NCBI RefSeq assembly: GCF_000686025.1
Contig: NZ_JMLQ01000005.1
Location: 62,001-126,000, forward strand
Source of the DNA: Rhodococcus sp. UNC23MFCrub1.1
GTDB taxonomy: Bacteria > Actinomycetota > Actinomycetes > Mycobacteriales > Mycobacteriaceae
Direction: 5' to 3'
DNA: 64,000 nucleotides
Shown in pieces: positions 45,506 through 55,789 of the stretch. How positions within the stretch are numbered: position 1 is the first letter of the stretch; each line of letters opens with the position of its first letter. Under the pieces are notes generated by a model. It was given only the letters and a program-made list of their open reading frames with translations. It was not told where the DNA came from and did no database searches. The position numbers were made by a program, and so were the translations under genes.

Positions 45506-46882
45506 TCAGTGGGCGAAGTGCCGAGCGTGCGAGTGCCCGTCGCCGTCGGTGGAGAGCGACGCCAGGACGGCGTCGATCGCTTCGCACAGCATCCTACCCA
45601 GGTCTGCCGAGAAGCCCTCTCGCACAACAATTCTCAGGACCGAGACCGACTCGGCACGGGCCGGCATGGTGTACGCGGGAACCTGCCACCCGCGGGCGCG
45701 GAGTTCGTGAGAGACGTCGAAGACGGTGAAACCGCAGTTCTCCCGCAGCGCGAATGCCACCACCGGGATGTCGGACCCGTCGGAGATGACGTCGACGTCG
45801 CCGTGCTCGCGCAGGTGGTCGGCGACGCGGGTCGCGGTCGAGCGCAGCGAGGTCATGACATCCGTGTAGCCGGCGCGGCCGAGGCGGAGGAAGTTGTAGT
45901 ACTGACCGATCACCTGATTGCCCGGGCGTGAGAAGTTCAGGGTGAACGTCGGCATGTCACCGCCGAGGTAGTTGACGCGGAACACGAGGTCCTCGGGGAG
46001 GTCCTCCTTCTCGCGCCACACGACGAATCCCAGGCCGGGGTACGTCAGTCCGTACTTGTGACCACTGGCGTTGACGGACTTCACGCGCGGCAACCGGAAG
46101 TCCCACACCAGATCCGGGTTCAGGAACGGGACCACGAAACCGCCGCTGGCACCGTCCACGTGGATGGGGACGTCCGGCCCGCCGGCCGCGGCGATCTCGT
46201 CGAGCACGGCCGAGATCTCCTCGACCGGTTCGAGTTCGCCGGTGAACGTGGTCCCGAGAATCGCGAGCACGCCGATGGTGTTCTCGTCGACGGCGTCGCG
46301 CACCTGGTCGGCCGTGACGACGTAGCGGCCCGGCTCCATGTCGAGGTACTTCGGCTCGACGTCGAAGTAGCGACAGAACTTCTCCCAGACCACCTGGACG
46401 TTCGTCCCCAACACGAGGTTGGGCCGACCGGTGTCCGCACCGGCCGCGGTCCGACGTGCGCGCCACCGCCATTTCAGTGCCAGACCGGCGAGCATGACGG
46501 CCTCGGACGAACCGATGGTCGAGACGCCCGTCGCGGTGGACGGATCGGTCGGGTCGAGCCCGGGCGCGTTCCAGAGATCCGCCACCATGTTGACGCACCG
46601 CTCCTCGATCGCCGCGGTGGCCGGGTACTCGTCCTTGTCGATCATGTTCTTGTCGAACGTCTCGGCCATCAGCTTCTCGGCCTCGGGCTCCATCCACGTG
46701 GTGACGAACGTGGCGAGGTTGAGGCGGGAACTGCCGTCGAGCATCAGCTCGTCGTGGATGAAGCGGTAGGTGACGTCGGGATCCATGCGGTCGTCCGGCA
46801 GTCGCAGCGCCGGAACGGGATCGTTGGCCAAGCGCCCGGTGTAGGCAGGAGAGATCGTTCCGTCGCGCGGGATTCTCGTCAC
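45506..46882 (-). CDS. gad: Glutamate decarboxylase
   Basis: A 458-residue PLP-dependent decarboxylase that converts glutamate to GABA while consuming a proton, part of acid resistance. The PLP lysine is in VNASGHKYGL; the substrate-binding start SRLNLATFVTTWMEPEA is typical of bacterial GadB. It is a class II decarboxylase with the usual length. No antiporter gene gadC is nearby. ATG 46882, divergent spacing to the udg gene is small (same strand). Confidence 0.93.
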   Translation of the reverse strand: MTRIPRDGTISPAYTGRLANDPVPALRLPDDRMDPDVTYRFIHDELMLDGSSRLNLATFVTTWMEPEAEKLMAETFDKNMIDKDEYPATAAIEERCVNMVADLWNAPGLDPTDPSTATGVSTIGSSEAVMLAGLALKWRWRARRTAAGADTGRPNLVLGTNVQVVWEKFCRYFDVEPKYLDMEPGRYVVTADQVRDAVDENTIGVLAILGTTFTGELEPVEEISAVLDEIAAAGGPDVPIHVDGASGGFVVPFLNPDLVWDFRLPRVKSVNASGHKYGLTYPGLGFVVWREKEDLPEDLVFRVNYLGGDMPTFTLNFSRPGNQVIGQYYNFLRLGRAGYTDVMTSLRSTATRVADHLREHGDVDVISDGSDIPVVAFALRENCGFTVFDVSHELRARGWQVPAYTMPARAESVSVLRIVVREGFSADLGRMLCEAIDAVLASLSTDGDGHSHARHFAH

Positions 46883-46931
46883 GACGCCACGCTACTGCGG
46901 TGACCGGGGCGGTGCCTGTGAACTTCCGGTG

Positions 46932-47561
46932 TCATTCCAGGAGTGATGCGGCCACTCGTAGATCGGCGACGAGTGCGTCGAACGCGGCATCGCGTTCGTC
47001 GTCCGGCGCTCGGAGGACGGCTGACGGGTGCGCGGTGGCAACAGCTCTCGCCTCGCCCACCTCGAGGACGCGCCCCCGGTCGACACCGATCCGGAACGAG
47101 GTCCCCAGCATCGCCTGCGCCGCCGTCGCGCCGAGGAGGACCACGACGGACGGGTCGACGGCGCGGATCTCCGCCTCGAGCCACGGGTGACACGCGACGA
47201 CCTCCGAGCGCAGCGGCTTCTTGTGGATGCGCCGCGGGCCGCGGTCGGCACGCGTGAATTTGAAGTGCTTGACCGCGTTGGTGACGTAGGTCAGCTCCCG
47301 GTCGATGTCCGCCTGCGCCAGAGCACGATTCAGGAGCGCACCCGCCGGGCCGACGAAGGGCTGTGCCCGTCGATCCTCCTGATCCCCCGGTTGCTCGCCG
47401 ATGAGCATCATGCGAGCGGACGGGGTGCCGGCTCCGAACACCGTGTTCTCCGCGGGCTCCCACAGGTCGCATCCCCGGCAACTGCGGGCGGCGTCGGCGA
47501 GAACGCGGAGATCGTCGGACTCGGGCACGAAGGTGCCTGCGCCGGGAAACTTCGGGGCCAT
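46932..47561 (-). CDS. udgX: UdgX-type uracil-DNA binding glycosylase
   Basis: A 209-residue iron-sulfur uracil-DNA glycosylase superfamily member. C28/C31 (CRGC) and C124 are cluster ligands, GEQPGDQED (55-63) is motif A, and the loop RRIH at 110-113 precedes motif B (HPSAVLRAP). In M. smegmatis UdgX the histidine of this loop bonds covalently to the sugar at the uracil site, giving an enzyme-DNA adduct. The same His is present here (H113). ATG 47561. Confidence 0.9.
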   Translation of the reverse strand: MAPKFPGAGTFVPESDDLRVLADAARSCRGCDLWEPAENTVFGAGTPSARMMLIGEQPGDQEDRRAQPFVGPAGALLNRALAQADIDRELTYVTNAVKHFKFTRADRGPRRIHKKPLRSEVVACHPWLEAEIRAVDPSVVVLLGATAAQAMLGTSFRIGVDRGRVLEVGEARAVATAHPSAVLRAPDDERDAAFDALVADLRVAASLLE

Positions 47562-47634
47562 GTCTTCGGTGGTACCCGCCACGGACCCGGTGACACCTGT
47601 TTGGCACCCCCCACGGCCGGGGCATGCCACGGCG

Positions 47635-48528
47635 ATGACCGACCAGTACACGTTCACCGATCCCGTCACCCAGTACCGACAGGACGGGTACCCCGAGCAG
47701 CACCAGGATCCGCCGGGCCTCGCCGCGGAACTCGAGCCCAAGGCCGACCACGGTGAGGGCAGCTACCGCGGCACCGGCCGGCTGACCGGGCGCAAGGCAC
47801 TGGTCACCGGTGCGGACAGCGGCATCGGCCGCGCCGTCGCCATCGCGCTGGCCCGCGAGGGCGCCGACGTCGTTCTCAACTACCTGCCGTCGGAGGAGAA
47901 GGACGCGCAGGAGGTGGCCGACCTGGTGCGCACCGCCGGGAGGACCGCGGTACTCGCTCCCGCCGACCTCACGGACGAGTCCGCGGCTCGCGGCATCGTG
48001 CGCACCACAGTCGAGAAGTTCGGTGGCTTAGACCTTCTCGTGAACGTCGCCGGCAAGCAGCAGTACGTCGAGAAGCTCGAGGATCTGAGCCCGGAGCAGT
48101 TCGACGCCACGTTCAAGACCAACGTGTACGCGCTGTTCTGGATCATCCAGGAAGCGGTTCCGCACATGCCGGCAGGATCGACCATCGTCAACACCAGTTC
48201 GATCCAGGCGTACACGCCGTCACCGGGACTCGTGGACTACGCGACGACCAAGATGGCGATCAACACGATGAGCAAGGCGCTGGCGCAGCAACTCGCTCCT
48301 CGTGGGATCCGCGTCAACGTCGTTGCTCCCGGTCCGTTCTGGACGCCCTTGCAGGCGTCCGGCGGACAGCCCACGTCGGCGCTGCCCGAGTTCGGCCAGG
48401 AGACGCCGCTCGGTCGTGCGGGTCAGCCCGCCGAGTTGGCCGGTGCCTACGTGTACCTCTCGTCGGCCGAGTCCGGGTACGTCACCGGCGACACGCTGAA
48501 CGTCAACGGCGGCATGCCGACGCCGTAG
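47635..48528 (+). CDS. Short-chain dehydrogenase/reductase
   Basis: A 297-residue SDR. After a 40-residue lead (QYTFTDPVTQYRQDGYP) the NAD(P) motif TGADSGIGRA is at about residues 57-66, then NVAGKQ, Ser in NTSSIQ and the catalytic YATTK. It resembles YhxC/YghA-type general stress oxidoreductases, whose natural substrates are mostly unknown. ATG 47635, divergent from udgX. A hairpin follows its stop. Confidence 0.9.
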   Translation: MTDQYTFTDPVTQYRQDGYPEQHQDPPGLAAELEPKADHGEGSYRGTGRLTGRKALVTGADSGIGRAVAIALAREGADVVLNYLPSEEKDAQEVADLVRTAGRTAVLAPADLTDESAARGIVRTTVEKFGGLDLLVNVAGKQQYVEKLEDLSPEQFDATFKTNVYALFWIIQEAVPHMPAGSTIVNTSSIQAYTPSPGLVDYATTKMAINTMSKALAQQLAPRGIRVNVVAPGPFWTPLQASGGQPTSALPEFGQETPLGRAGQPAELAGAYVYLSSAESGYVTGDTLNVNGGMPTP

Positions 48529-48534
48529 TCGCCC

Positions 48535-48581
48535 GATCGTGGACTTCCGGCCCCGCATTCCGGGGTCGGGAGTCCACGATC
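48535..48581 (+). terminator. Terminator hairpin after the SDR gene
   Basis: An 11-bp perfect arm (GATCGTGGACT and AGTCCACGATC) continues into a near-complete inner GC stem. No U-tract follows. Confidence 0.75.
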
Positions 48582-48610
48582 ACCGGAGCTCTCAGGCCTA
48601 CCCTGGTGAC

Positions 48611-49012
48611 ATGACCGACTTCTCGTCCGACCAGGCCGCGTCGTTGCCCGATGCGGAGGTACTCGATCTCGTCGTTGCACTCACGAGTGCTCGCCCGGCG
48701 CTGCGGGCGGTGTACGACGCCGCGCTGGGCCTCACCCCGGAAGCGTCCGTCGACCCCGACATCGTGCCGCGCACGCCGTCGGTGACCGACATCCCCCAGG
48801 TTCCGACGGACCCGGGGTTCACCGATGCCGGAGTGCCCACCTTCGACGCGGTGCGCGAACGCATCGACGGGCGTTCGGGGCGCGCGGTGGGTTCCACCGA
48901 GCTGGACGCCGAGAGCGCGGTCGGACGCACCGAGGCGGAGAAGTTCGCCGAGCGGGAGCGGGCCGGCAAGGCGCGCCTCGACGAGATCAGGAAGTCGATG
49001 CAGCGTCCCTGA
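48611..49012 (+). CDS. Hypothetical protein
   Basis: A 133-residue acidic protein, beginning MTDFSSDQAASLPDAEVLDLV. It is helical at both ends, with a Pro/Thr-rich middle and a charged C-terminus ([20 protein letters not shown]). No domain is recognised. It converges on the symporter gene with a 26-base overlap. Confidence 0.65.
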   Translation: MTDFSSDQAASLPDAEVLDLVVALTSARPALRAVYDAALGLTPEASVDPDIVPRTPSVTDIPQVPTDPGFTDAGVPTFDAVRERIDGRSGRAVGSTELDAESAVGRTEAEKFAERERAGKARLDEIRKSMQRP

Positions 49013-49985
49013 TCGCCTCGCGCTCGTAGCGGCCCGCCAGGACGGCGCACACCACGAGTTGGATCTGGTGGAAGATCAGCAGGGGAAGCACGATCACTCC
49101 CACGGGTTGCCCGACGAAGAGCACGGAGGCGATCGCGATGCCGCTGGCCAGGCTCTTCTTCGACCCGCAGAACACCACGACGATGCGGTCGGCGCGAGAC
49201 ATGCGCAATGTTCGCGCGATCCCGGCTGTCGCCGCGAGAACAACAGCGAGCAGTGCACTGCACAAGACCACCACTGCGACGATCTGCCACGGCGTCGTGG
49301 CAGCCCAGACTCCCTCGACCCGTGACGCACTGAATGCGGCGTAGACGATCAGGAGGATCGATCCGCGGTCGACGAGCAGCGTGGTGGACCGATGCCGCTC
49401 CACCCGTCCTGCGAGCCATCGCCTCGCGAACTGTCCGGCCACGAACGGCAGCAGGAGTTGGAGCATGATGTCGACGATCGATCCGGCATCGATGCTCGCA
49501 CCGCCCGTCGTGCTCATCAGCAGGACCACCAGCAGCGGCGTCGCGAACACTCCGATGATGTTGGACAGCGACGCGCTGACGACGGCGCCGGCGACGTTGC
49601 CGCGGGCGATCGAGGTGAAGGCGATCGACGACTGGATCGTGGACGGAACGAGGCAGAGGTAGAGCATCCCGGTGTACAGATCGTCGGTCAGCAGTCCCGG
49701 CGCGAGCACCCGTACGCCGAGCCCGAGGAGCGGGAACAGCAGGTACGTGCAGGCGAGAACCACTCCGTGCAGCCGCCAGTGCCGGACGCCGTCCATGGCG
49801 TCACGCAGAGACAGTCTGATTCCGTACAGGAAGAACAGCAGGGCGATGCCGATCGTGGTGACCCACGACAGGACGTCCGCTGCGGTGCCGGAGACCGGGA
49901 ACACGGTGGCCGCGATGGCAGCAGCGAAGATCGCGAGGACGAAGCCGTCGAGCGCTCTGATGGTGCCTGTCAGGGAGAACGCCAC
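48987..49985 (-). CDS. Bile acid:sodium symporter-like membrane protein (YfeH type)
   Basis: A 332-residue protein with about ten hydrophobic helices; the motifs [32 protein letters not shown] and [13 protein letters not shown] are those of the SBF-like/YfeH group. The transported solute is unknown and probably not bile acid. GTG 49985 matches the hydrophobic start ([16 protein letters not shown]) best. Confidence 0.85.
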   Translation of the reverse strand: MAFSLTGTIRALDGFVLAIFAAAIAATVFPVSGTAADVLSWVTTIGIALLFFLYGIRLSLRDAMDGVRHWRLHGVVLACTYLLFPLLGLGVRVLAPGLLTDDLYTGMLYLCLVPSTIQSSIAFTSIARGNVAGAVVSASLSNIIGVFATPLLVVLLMSTTGGASIDAGSIVDIMLQLLLPFVAGQFARRWLAGRVERHRSTTLLVDRGSILLIVYAAFSASRVEGVWAATTPWQIVAVVVLCSALLAVVLAATAGIARTLRMSRADRIVVVFCGSKKSLASGIAIASVLFVGQPVGVIVLPLLIFHQIQLVVCAVLAGRYEREAIRDAASTS

Positions 49986-49986
49986 G

Positions 49987-50406
49987 TCAGGACGGCTGGC
50001 ACGCGTCCTTGAGGCTGCACGAGATGCAGCTGTGGCCGCATCCACCGGTCTCCTCGACCGGCACTGCGGCCGCGGCGCGGGTGCCCATGGCACCGCCGTA
50101 CGCAGCGGTGACGAGCGCGGCGACGGTGGTCAGCACGGCGGCGACCACGCCGAAGATGCCCCCCGGCGCGAGGGTCGCCACTGCGCCGACCAGCAGGAAG
50201 ACCGCGGCGGCGGCCGTCGTCGGGCCGGCGACTCGGTTGGCGACGGTGAACGTCTCGTCCGAGCGCATGCTCGCTTCCGTTCGGACTCCGGCGACGGAGT
50301 TGCGCTTCAAGCGGCCGGTCAGACCGAGGAACGCCACCGCGCCCAGCGCCACGGCGCCGACGAGGAGTACGAGCAGAAGGATCACGGACACGACAATCAC
50401 GAGCAC
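49987..50406 (-). CDS. SdpI-like small membrane protein with cysteine-rich tail
   Basis: A 139-residue protein with an N-terminal membrane helix, a basic loop ([17 protein letters not shown], the SdpI-type NxxxGxRT signature), two further hydrophobic segments and the unusual tail [14 protein letters not shown]. SdpI-family proteins give immunity to a killing factor in Bacillus; the role in actinobacteria is unknown. The four tail cysteines could bind a metal. Start GTG 50406 or 50400, divergent from leuS with a 60-base gap. Confidence 0.75.
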   Translation of the reverse strand: MLVIVVSVILLLVLLVGAVALGAVAFLGLTGRLKRNSVAGVRTEASMRSDETFTVANRVAGPTTAAAAVFLLVGAVATLAPGGIFGVVAAVLTTVAALVTAAYGGAMGTRAAAAVPVEETGGCGHSCISCSLKDACQPS

Positions 50407-50466
50407 CACTTTACGGCGTCGTGGCCGGGCGTCCGCGTGCGGATCGTCACGCTTTACGCTGGTCGG

Positions 50467-53322
50467 GTGAGTGAACACGGCGACATCTCCCCCGACACGA
50501 CCCCCGGCCACCGCTACACGGCGGATCTGGCGGGTTCCCTCGAGTCGCGCTGGCAGGAGCGGTGGGCCGCCGAGGGGACGTTCGACGCACCCAATCCGGT
50601 GGGCGAGCTCAGCACCGGCGATCCGGTTCCGACCGACAAGTTGTTCGTGCAGGACATGTTCCCGTACCCGTCCGGCAGCGGTCTGCACGTCGGCCACCCG
50701 CTCGGTTACATCGCGACGGACGTGTTCGCCCGCTACCACCGCATGCAGGGCCGCAACGTGCTGCACACGCTGGGTTACGACGCCTTCGGCCTGCCCGCCG
50801 AGCAGTACGCGGTGCAGACGGGCACGCACCCGCGCACCACCACCGAGGCGAACATCGCCAACATGCGCCGGCAGCTGGGGCGGCTGGGACTCGGTCACGA
50901 CACCCGTCGCTCGCTCGCCACGACGGACGTCGACTTCTATCACTGGACGCAGTGGATCTTCCTGCAGATCTTCGATTCCTGGTACGACACCGAGGCCGGT
51001 AAGGCACGACGGATCGTCGAGCTCGAGGAGGAGTTCACCTCCGGTGCTCGGACTCTGGACGACGGGCGTGCGTGGGCCGATCTCTCGGTCTCCGAGCGTC
51101 GCGACGTCATCGACGGTCATCGTCTGGTCTACCAGTCCAACTCGCTGGTCAACTGGTGCCCCGGTCTGGGCACCGTGCTGGCCAACGAGGAGGTCACCGC
51201 CGACGGTCGCAGCGACCGCGGCAATTTCCCGGTGTTCCGGAAGAACCTGCGCCAGTGGATGATGCGGATCACCGCGTACTCCGACCGGTTGATCGACGAC
51301 CTGGATCTGCTGGATTGGCCGGACAAGGTCAAGACGATGCAGCGCAACTGGATCGGGCGCTCCCGCGGCGCCGAGGTGACGTTCGTCGCCGGTCTGCCGC
51401 ACGGGTCCGGCACCGCCGACATCGACGTGTTCACCACCCGCCCCGACACGCTCTTCGGCGCCACCTACGTGGTGCTGGCACCCGAACACCCGCTGGTGGA
51501 CGACATCACGGCGGCGGCATGGCCGACGGACACCGACGAGCGCTGGACGCACGGTGAGGGAACTCCCGTGCTCGCGGTCGGTGCGTACCGTCGTGCGATC
51601 GCAGCCAAGTCGGACCTCGAGCGCCAGGAGAACAAGGAGAAGACCGGTGTGTTCACCGGCGCCTTCGCCGTCAACCCCGTCAACGGCGCGTCGGTGCCGG
51701 TCTTCATCGCAGACTACGTCCTGACCGGCTACGGCACCGGTGCCATCATGGCCGTCCCGGGTCACGACCAGCGTGACTGGGAGTTCGCCACGAAGTTCGG
51801 ACTGCCTGTGGTGCAGGTCATCTCGGGTGGCGCTGTCGACGAGTCCGCGTGGACCGGCGACGGCGAGCTGATCAACTCCGATTTCCTGGACGGCCTCACC
51901 GTCGACGCGGCCAAGGCGCGTGTCATCGAGCACCTCGAGTCCGAGGGCCGCGGCAGGGGCACCATCCAGTACAAGCTGCGCGACTGGCTGTTCGCCCGTC
52001 AGCGGTACTGGGGCGAGCCCTTCCCGGTGGTGTACGACGCGGAGGGCAAGGCGCACCCGTTGCCGGATTCTGCGCTGCCGGTCGAACTTCCGGAGGTGGA
52101 GGACTACGCACCCGTGTCGTTCGACCCGGACGACGCGAACAGTGAGCCGTCTCCCCCGTTGGCGAAGGCGACCGACTGGGTGAACGTCGAGCTCGACCTG
52201 GGCGACGGGCTGCAGACGTACACGCGCGACACCAATGTCATGCCGCAGTGGGCCGGTAGCTCGTGGTACCAGCTGCGCTACATCGATCCGACCAACTCCG
52301 AGCAGATGTGCGCTCCGGAGAACGAGGCGTACTGGATGGGACCGCGCCCCGACGTTCACGGCGAGAACGACCCCGGCGGCCTCGACCTCTACGTCGGCGG
52401 CGTGGAACACGCTGTGCTGCACCTGCTGTACGCGCGGTTCTGGCACAAGGTGCTGTTCGACCTGGGGCACGTCAGCTCGAAGGAGCCGTACCGCCGCCTG
52501 TACAACCAGGGGTACATCCAGGCGTACGCGTTCACCGACGCGCGCGGCGTCTACGTCGCGGCCGACGAGGTGGAGGAGCGCGACGGCGGGTACTTCCACG
52601 ACGGGCAGCCCGTCACTCGTGAGTACGGGAAGATGGGCAAGTCCCTGAAGAACTCCGTCTCCCCCGACGAGATCTTCACCGAGTACGGCGCGGACACCCT
52701 GCGCATGTACGAGATGTCGATGGGTCCGTTGGACACGTCCCGGCCGTGGGCGACCAAGGACGTCGTCGGCGCGCACCGTTTCCTGCAGCGCGTCTGGCGT
52801 CTGGTGGTCGACGAGGAGACCGGCGCCGTCCGGACCACCGACGCGACGCCGAGCGACGCCACGCTGAAGGCTCTCAACCGGACCGTCGAGGGTGTCGACG
52901 CGGATTACGCTGCGCTGCGCGACAACACGGCCGGCGCGAAGCTCATCGAGTACACCAACCACCTCACGAAGGAGTACCCGCAGGGCGCACCTCGGGACGC
53001 CGTCGAGCCGTTGGTGCTGATGCTGGCTCCTCTCGCACCGCACATCGCCGAGGAACTGTGGAAGACGTTGGGACACAGCGAGTCACTGGCTCACGGTCCC
53101 TTCCCCACGGTCGACGAGAAGTGGCTCGTGGACGACACGGTGGACTACCCGATCCAGGTCAACGGCAAGGTGCGCAGTCGCATCACGGTGGCGGCCGACG
53201 CGTCCCGTGAGGACGTGCAGGCGGTGGCCCTGGCCGACGAGAAGATCGTCGCGCTTCTCGACGGCAAGGATCCGAAGAAGGTCATCGTCGTACCGGGCAG
53301 AATGGTGAACATCGTTCTGTAG
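50467..53322 (+). CDS. leuS: Leucyl-tRNA synthetase
   Basis: A 951-residue class Ia synthetase. HVGHPLG is the HIGH motif, near residue 75, and KMGKS is the KMSKS loop, near 723. The editing domain lies between them ([12 protein letters not shown] with the T-rich peptide). It has the usual length of actinobacterial LeuRS. Start GTG 50467. It converges on the nuclease gene, 11 bases apart. Confidence 0.97.
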   Translation: MSEHGDISPDTTPGHRYTADLAGSLESRWQERWAAEGTFDAPNPVGELSTGDPVPTDKLFVQDMFPYPSGSGLHVGHPLGYIATDVFARYHRMQGRNVLHTLGYDAFGLPAEQYAVQTGTHPRTTTEANIANMRRQLGRLGLGHDTRRSLATTDVDFYHWTQWIFLQIFDSWYDTEAGKARRIVELEEEFTSGARTLDDGRAWADLSVSERRDVIDGHRLVYQSNSLVNWCPGLGTVLANEEVTADGRSDRGNFPVFRKNLRQWMMRITAYSDRLIDDLDLLDWPDKVKTMQRNWIGRSRGAEVTFVAGLPHGSGTADIDVFTTRPDTLFGATYVVLAPEHPLVDDITAAAWPTDTDERWTHGEGTPVLAVGAYRRAIAAKSDLERQENKEKTGVFTGAFAVNPVNGASVPVFIADYVLTGYGTGAIMAVPGHDQRDWEFATKFGLPVVQVISGGAVDESAWTGDGELINSDFLDGLTVDAAKARVIEHLESEGRGRGTIQYKLRDWLFARQRYWGEPFPVVYDAEGKAHPLPDSALPVELPEVEDYAPVSFDPDDANSEPSPPLAKATDWVNVELDLGDGLQTYTRDTNVMPQWAGSSWYQLRYIDPTNSEQMCAPENEAYWMGPRPDVHGENDPGGLDLYVGGVEHAVLHLLYARFWHKVLFDLGHVSSKEPYRRLYNQGYIQAYAFTDARGVYVAADEVEERDGGYFHDGQPVTREYGKMGKSLKNSVSPDEIFTEYGADTLRMYEMSMGPLDTSRPWATKDVVGAHRFLQRVWRLVVDEETGAVRTTDATPSDATLKALNRTVEGVDADYAALRDNTAGAKLIEYTNHLTKEYPQGAPRDAVEPLVLMLAPLAPHIAEELWKTLGHSESLAHGPFPTVDEKWLVDDTVDYPIQVNGKVRSRITVAADASREDVQAVALADEKIVALLDGKDPKKVIVVPGRMVNIVL

Positions 53323-53333
53323 CTCGACCGACC

Positions 53334-54128
53334 TCACCACACCAGGTCGTCGGCTCCCTTGATCTCGCGCCATTCGACGGGCCGGACGCCGGGAACCAGG
53401 GCGAGGCGATCGGCCGCCGTCAGCTCGGCCATCGCTAGGCTGGTCGCAGCGGCGATGTCGGTGATCGGCACCTGATACGTGCGGTACGCCCCGAGCGGAG
53501 GGATGTCGCTCGCCAGGGCGCCGCGTTCGAGAATGGGTGCCAGCGACTCCGACTGGTCGAGCACGTAGCCGGTCGCGGCGAGCACGTCGTTCTGCCACCA
53601 GGCCGCGATCTTGAAGAAGCGCCGCGGGATCGCGACACCGCGGTAGACGGGATCGTCCTCGGCGAACACGCAGCCGCTGAAGACGGAGATCGTCTGCCCG
53701 TACGTCCGCGCGTGCTCGAGCACGTAGTCCTCGAGGCCCAACCACAGTTCCTTGGACTGGTTGAGTGTCGCCGTCTGCGGTCCGCACACGGTGTAGTGGA
53801 AGGTGTCCTCGTTGGCCTGCTCCGCGACGTCGAGCGTGCCCCACACGGGATCGCGTCGTCGTACGAGGTGCCCACGGTCGATGTCGTTGTTCGCGTACAG
53901 CTCCGGGCCCGCCTGCGCGGTCGCCGGCAGTCGCGGATCGAGGCGCCAGTCGTCTCCGCGGTCCACCTCCTGCAACGCGCCGCCGTCGATGTTCACCGCG
54001 GTCACGGCGGCGAGGCGCCGTTCGGGGTCCATCGACACGGAGAAGTGCGTGTAGGTCAGGACGGTCAGGTCCGGCCGGGCGGGGAGCGGCAGCGGAGTGG
54101 TGGACAGGAAGGTCTCGTCGTATCCCAT
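53334..54128 (-). CDS. DNA/RNA non-specific endonuclease (NUC1-like)
   Basis: A 264-residue protein with the beta-beta-alpha-metal nuclease motif DRGHLVRR at residues 84-91, where the His is the general base, followed by NEDTFHYT and the Asn of LNQSKELWLGLEDYV. No signal peptide is visible. A longer frame starts at 54173, but MGYDETFLST at 54128 is preferred. Use as nuclease effector or in nucleic-acid turnover is open. Confidence 0.85.
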   Translation of the reverse strand: MGYDETFLSTTPLPLPARPDLTVLTYTHFSVSMDPERRLAAVTAVNIDGGALQEVDRGDDWRLDPRLPATAQAGPELYANNDIDRGHLVRRRDPVWGTLDVAEQANEDTFHYTVCGPQTATLNQSKELWLGLEDYVLEHARTYGQTISVFSGCVFAEDDPVYRGVAIPRRFFKIAAWWQNDVLAATGYVLDQSESLAPILERGALASDIPPLGAYRTYQVPITDIAAATSLAMAELTAADRLALVPGVRPVEWREIKGADDLVW

Positions 54129-54181
54129 GCCGTCATTCAGCCACGGTGGGGTGACACGGGGGTGAACACCCACGAACCCCC

Positions 54182-54243
54182 CGCGAGTACGTCCTGACTG
54201 TCGTGATCAGCAGCTGGATCACGACACTGTCGACGTACTCGCG
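54182..54243 (-). terminator. Long hairpin after tctA, followed by a G-rich repeat
   Basis: CGCGAGTACGTC at 54182-54193 pairs with 54232-54243, and an inner 9-bp arm (GTCGTGATC) pairs around an 8-base loop. A tandem GAGGGGC/T repeat lies beside it at about 54243-54270. The whole stretch lies between the tctA stop and the nuclease gene. Confidence 0.6.
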
Positions 54244-54283
54244 AGGGGCGAGGGGCGAGGGGTGAGGGGTGAAGCGGGGTGCT

Positions 54284-55789
54284 CTAGAAGTCCACCTTCG
54301 CCCGCGACCGCACCTTCGTCACGATGGAGAAGACCACCGCGATGACCATCAGCGTGTACAGCACGACGGTGATGCCACTGCCGACGAGGACGGAGACGTC
54401 CCCTTCACTGACGGCCAGGGCTCGTCGCAGCGAATCCTCGGCGAGCGGTCCCAGGATGACGGCGATGAGCACCGGCGCCAACGGGATTCCGAAACGGCGC
54501 AGCATGAATCCGATGATGCCGAGTCCGAGCATGGCGATGAGGTCCACTATCGAGGCGCTCACCGCGTAGACGCCGAGCGAGGCGAACACGGTGATGCCGG
54601 CGTACAGGTAGTTCTTGGGGATCTTGAGCAGCTGCGCCCACAGTGGGGCGAACGGCAGGTTCAGGATCAGCAGGACCACCATGCCGACGAAGAGGCTGGC
54701 GAGCAGTGCCCAGACGACCTCACCGTTCCGCTCGAACAGCAACGGTCCCGGTTGGATCCCGTACTGCTGGAACGCTGCGAGCAGGATCGCTGCCGTCGCC
54801 GACGTGGGGAGCCCGAGGGCGAGAAGTGCACCCATCGCGGTACCGGCGGTGGAGTTGCCGGCGGCTTCCGGTCCGGCGACGCCGCGGATCGCGCCCTTGC
54901 CGAACATCGGGTTCTTGCTGCGTCGGTCCAAGCGGCGCTCGGTGCCGTAGGCCAGGAAGCTCGGCACCTCGGCGCCGCCGGCGGGGATGACGCCGAAGGG
55001 GACACCGAATGCGGTGCCGCGCAACCATGCAGGCATCGCTTCGCGGAACTCTGCCTTGCTCAGGAAGGGTCGACCCTTCGACGGGATCAGCGTGTTGTCG
55101 TCTGGCTTGCCGATCTTCGAGGCGATGAAGATGACCTCGCCGAGGGCGAGCATCGCGACGGTGATGACCACCACGGAGATGCCGTCGAACAGTGCGGGTA
55201 CCTCGAACGTGAACCGTGATGCGCCGGAGGGTCCGTCGATACCGATGACGGCGAGTGTCAGGCCGATCAGCAGTGCGCTCAGACCCTTGAGGACGGAGTC
55301 GGACACGACTGCGGACGTCGCGATGAAGGCGAACACCGCCAGGGCGAAGTACTCCGCGGGTCCGAAGTTCGTGGCCAGGTCGGCGAGCGTCGGGGCGAAG
55401 AACACCACGAGGGTGGTGGCGATGATGCCGCCGATGAAGGCGCCGATGGCGGAGGTGGCCAACGCTTGTGGGGCGCGGCCGTTCTTCGCCATGCGGTGCC
55501 CCTCGAACGTTCCCGCGATCGCCGTGCTGTTTCCGGGGGTGTTCATGAGGATGCCGGAGATCGAGTCACCGAACAGGCCGCCGAAGTAGACGCCGGCGAA
55601 CATGATGAGCGCCGAGGTCGGCTCGAGGGTGAACGTCACGGGCAGGAGCAGGGCGACAGCCATGGCCGATCCGAGTCCGGGGAGGACACCCACCGCGGTG
55701 CCGAGCAGGGCGCCGACGACGACCCACACGATGTTCATGGGCGTCAGCGCGGTGCCGAAGCCGTCGATGAGATTGGAGAGTGCGTCCAT
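54284..55789 (-). CDS. tctA: Tripartite tricarboxylate transporter, large membrane subunit TctA
   Basis: A 501-residue protein with about 11-12 membrane helices and the TctA signatures LPGLGSAMAVALLLP, GGLFGDSISGILMNTPG and GPEAAGNSTAG. It forms the membrane channel for a tricarboxylate such as citrate with TctB and TctC. The ATG overlaps the tctB stop (TGATG). Confidence 0.93.
   Translation of the reverse strand: MDALSNLIDGFGTALTPMNIVWVVVGALLGTAVGVLPGLGSAMAVALLLPVTFTLEPTSALIMFAGVYFGGLFGDSISGILMNTPGNSTAIAGTFEGHRMAKNGRAPQALATSAIGAFIGGIIATTLVVFFAPTLADLATNFGPAEYFALAVFAFIATSAVVSDSVLKGLSALLIGLTLAVIGIDGPSGASRFTFEVPALFDGISVVVITVAMLALGEVIFIASKIGKPDDNTLIPSKGRPFLSKAEFREAMPAWLRGTAFGVPFGVIPAGGAEVPSFLAYGTERRLDRRSKNPMFGKGAIRGVAGPEAAGNSTAGTAMGALLALGLPTSATAAILLAAFQQYGIQPGPLLFERNGEVVWALLASLFVGMVVLLILNLPFAPLWAQLLKIPKNYLYAGITVFASLGVYAVSASIVDLIAMLGLGIIGFMLRRFGIPLAPVLIAVILGPLAEDSLRRALAVSEGDVSVLVGSGITVVLYTLMVIAVVFSIVTKVRSRAKVDF

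Noticed and set aside
50407..53076. Long minus-strand open frame opposite leuS
   Set aside because: Only its last 139 codons (49987-50406) are a real gene; the rest mirrors leuS.
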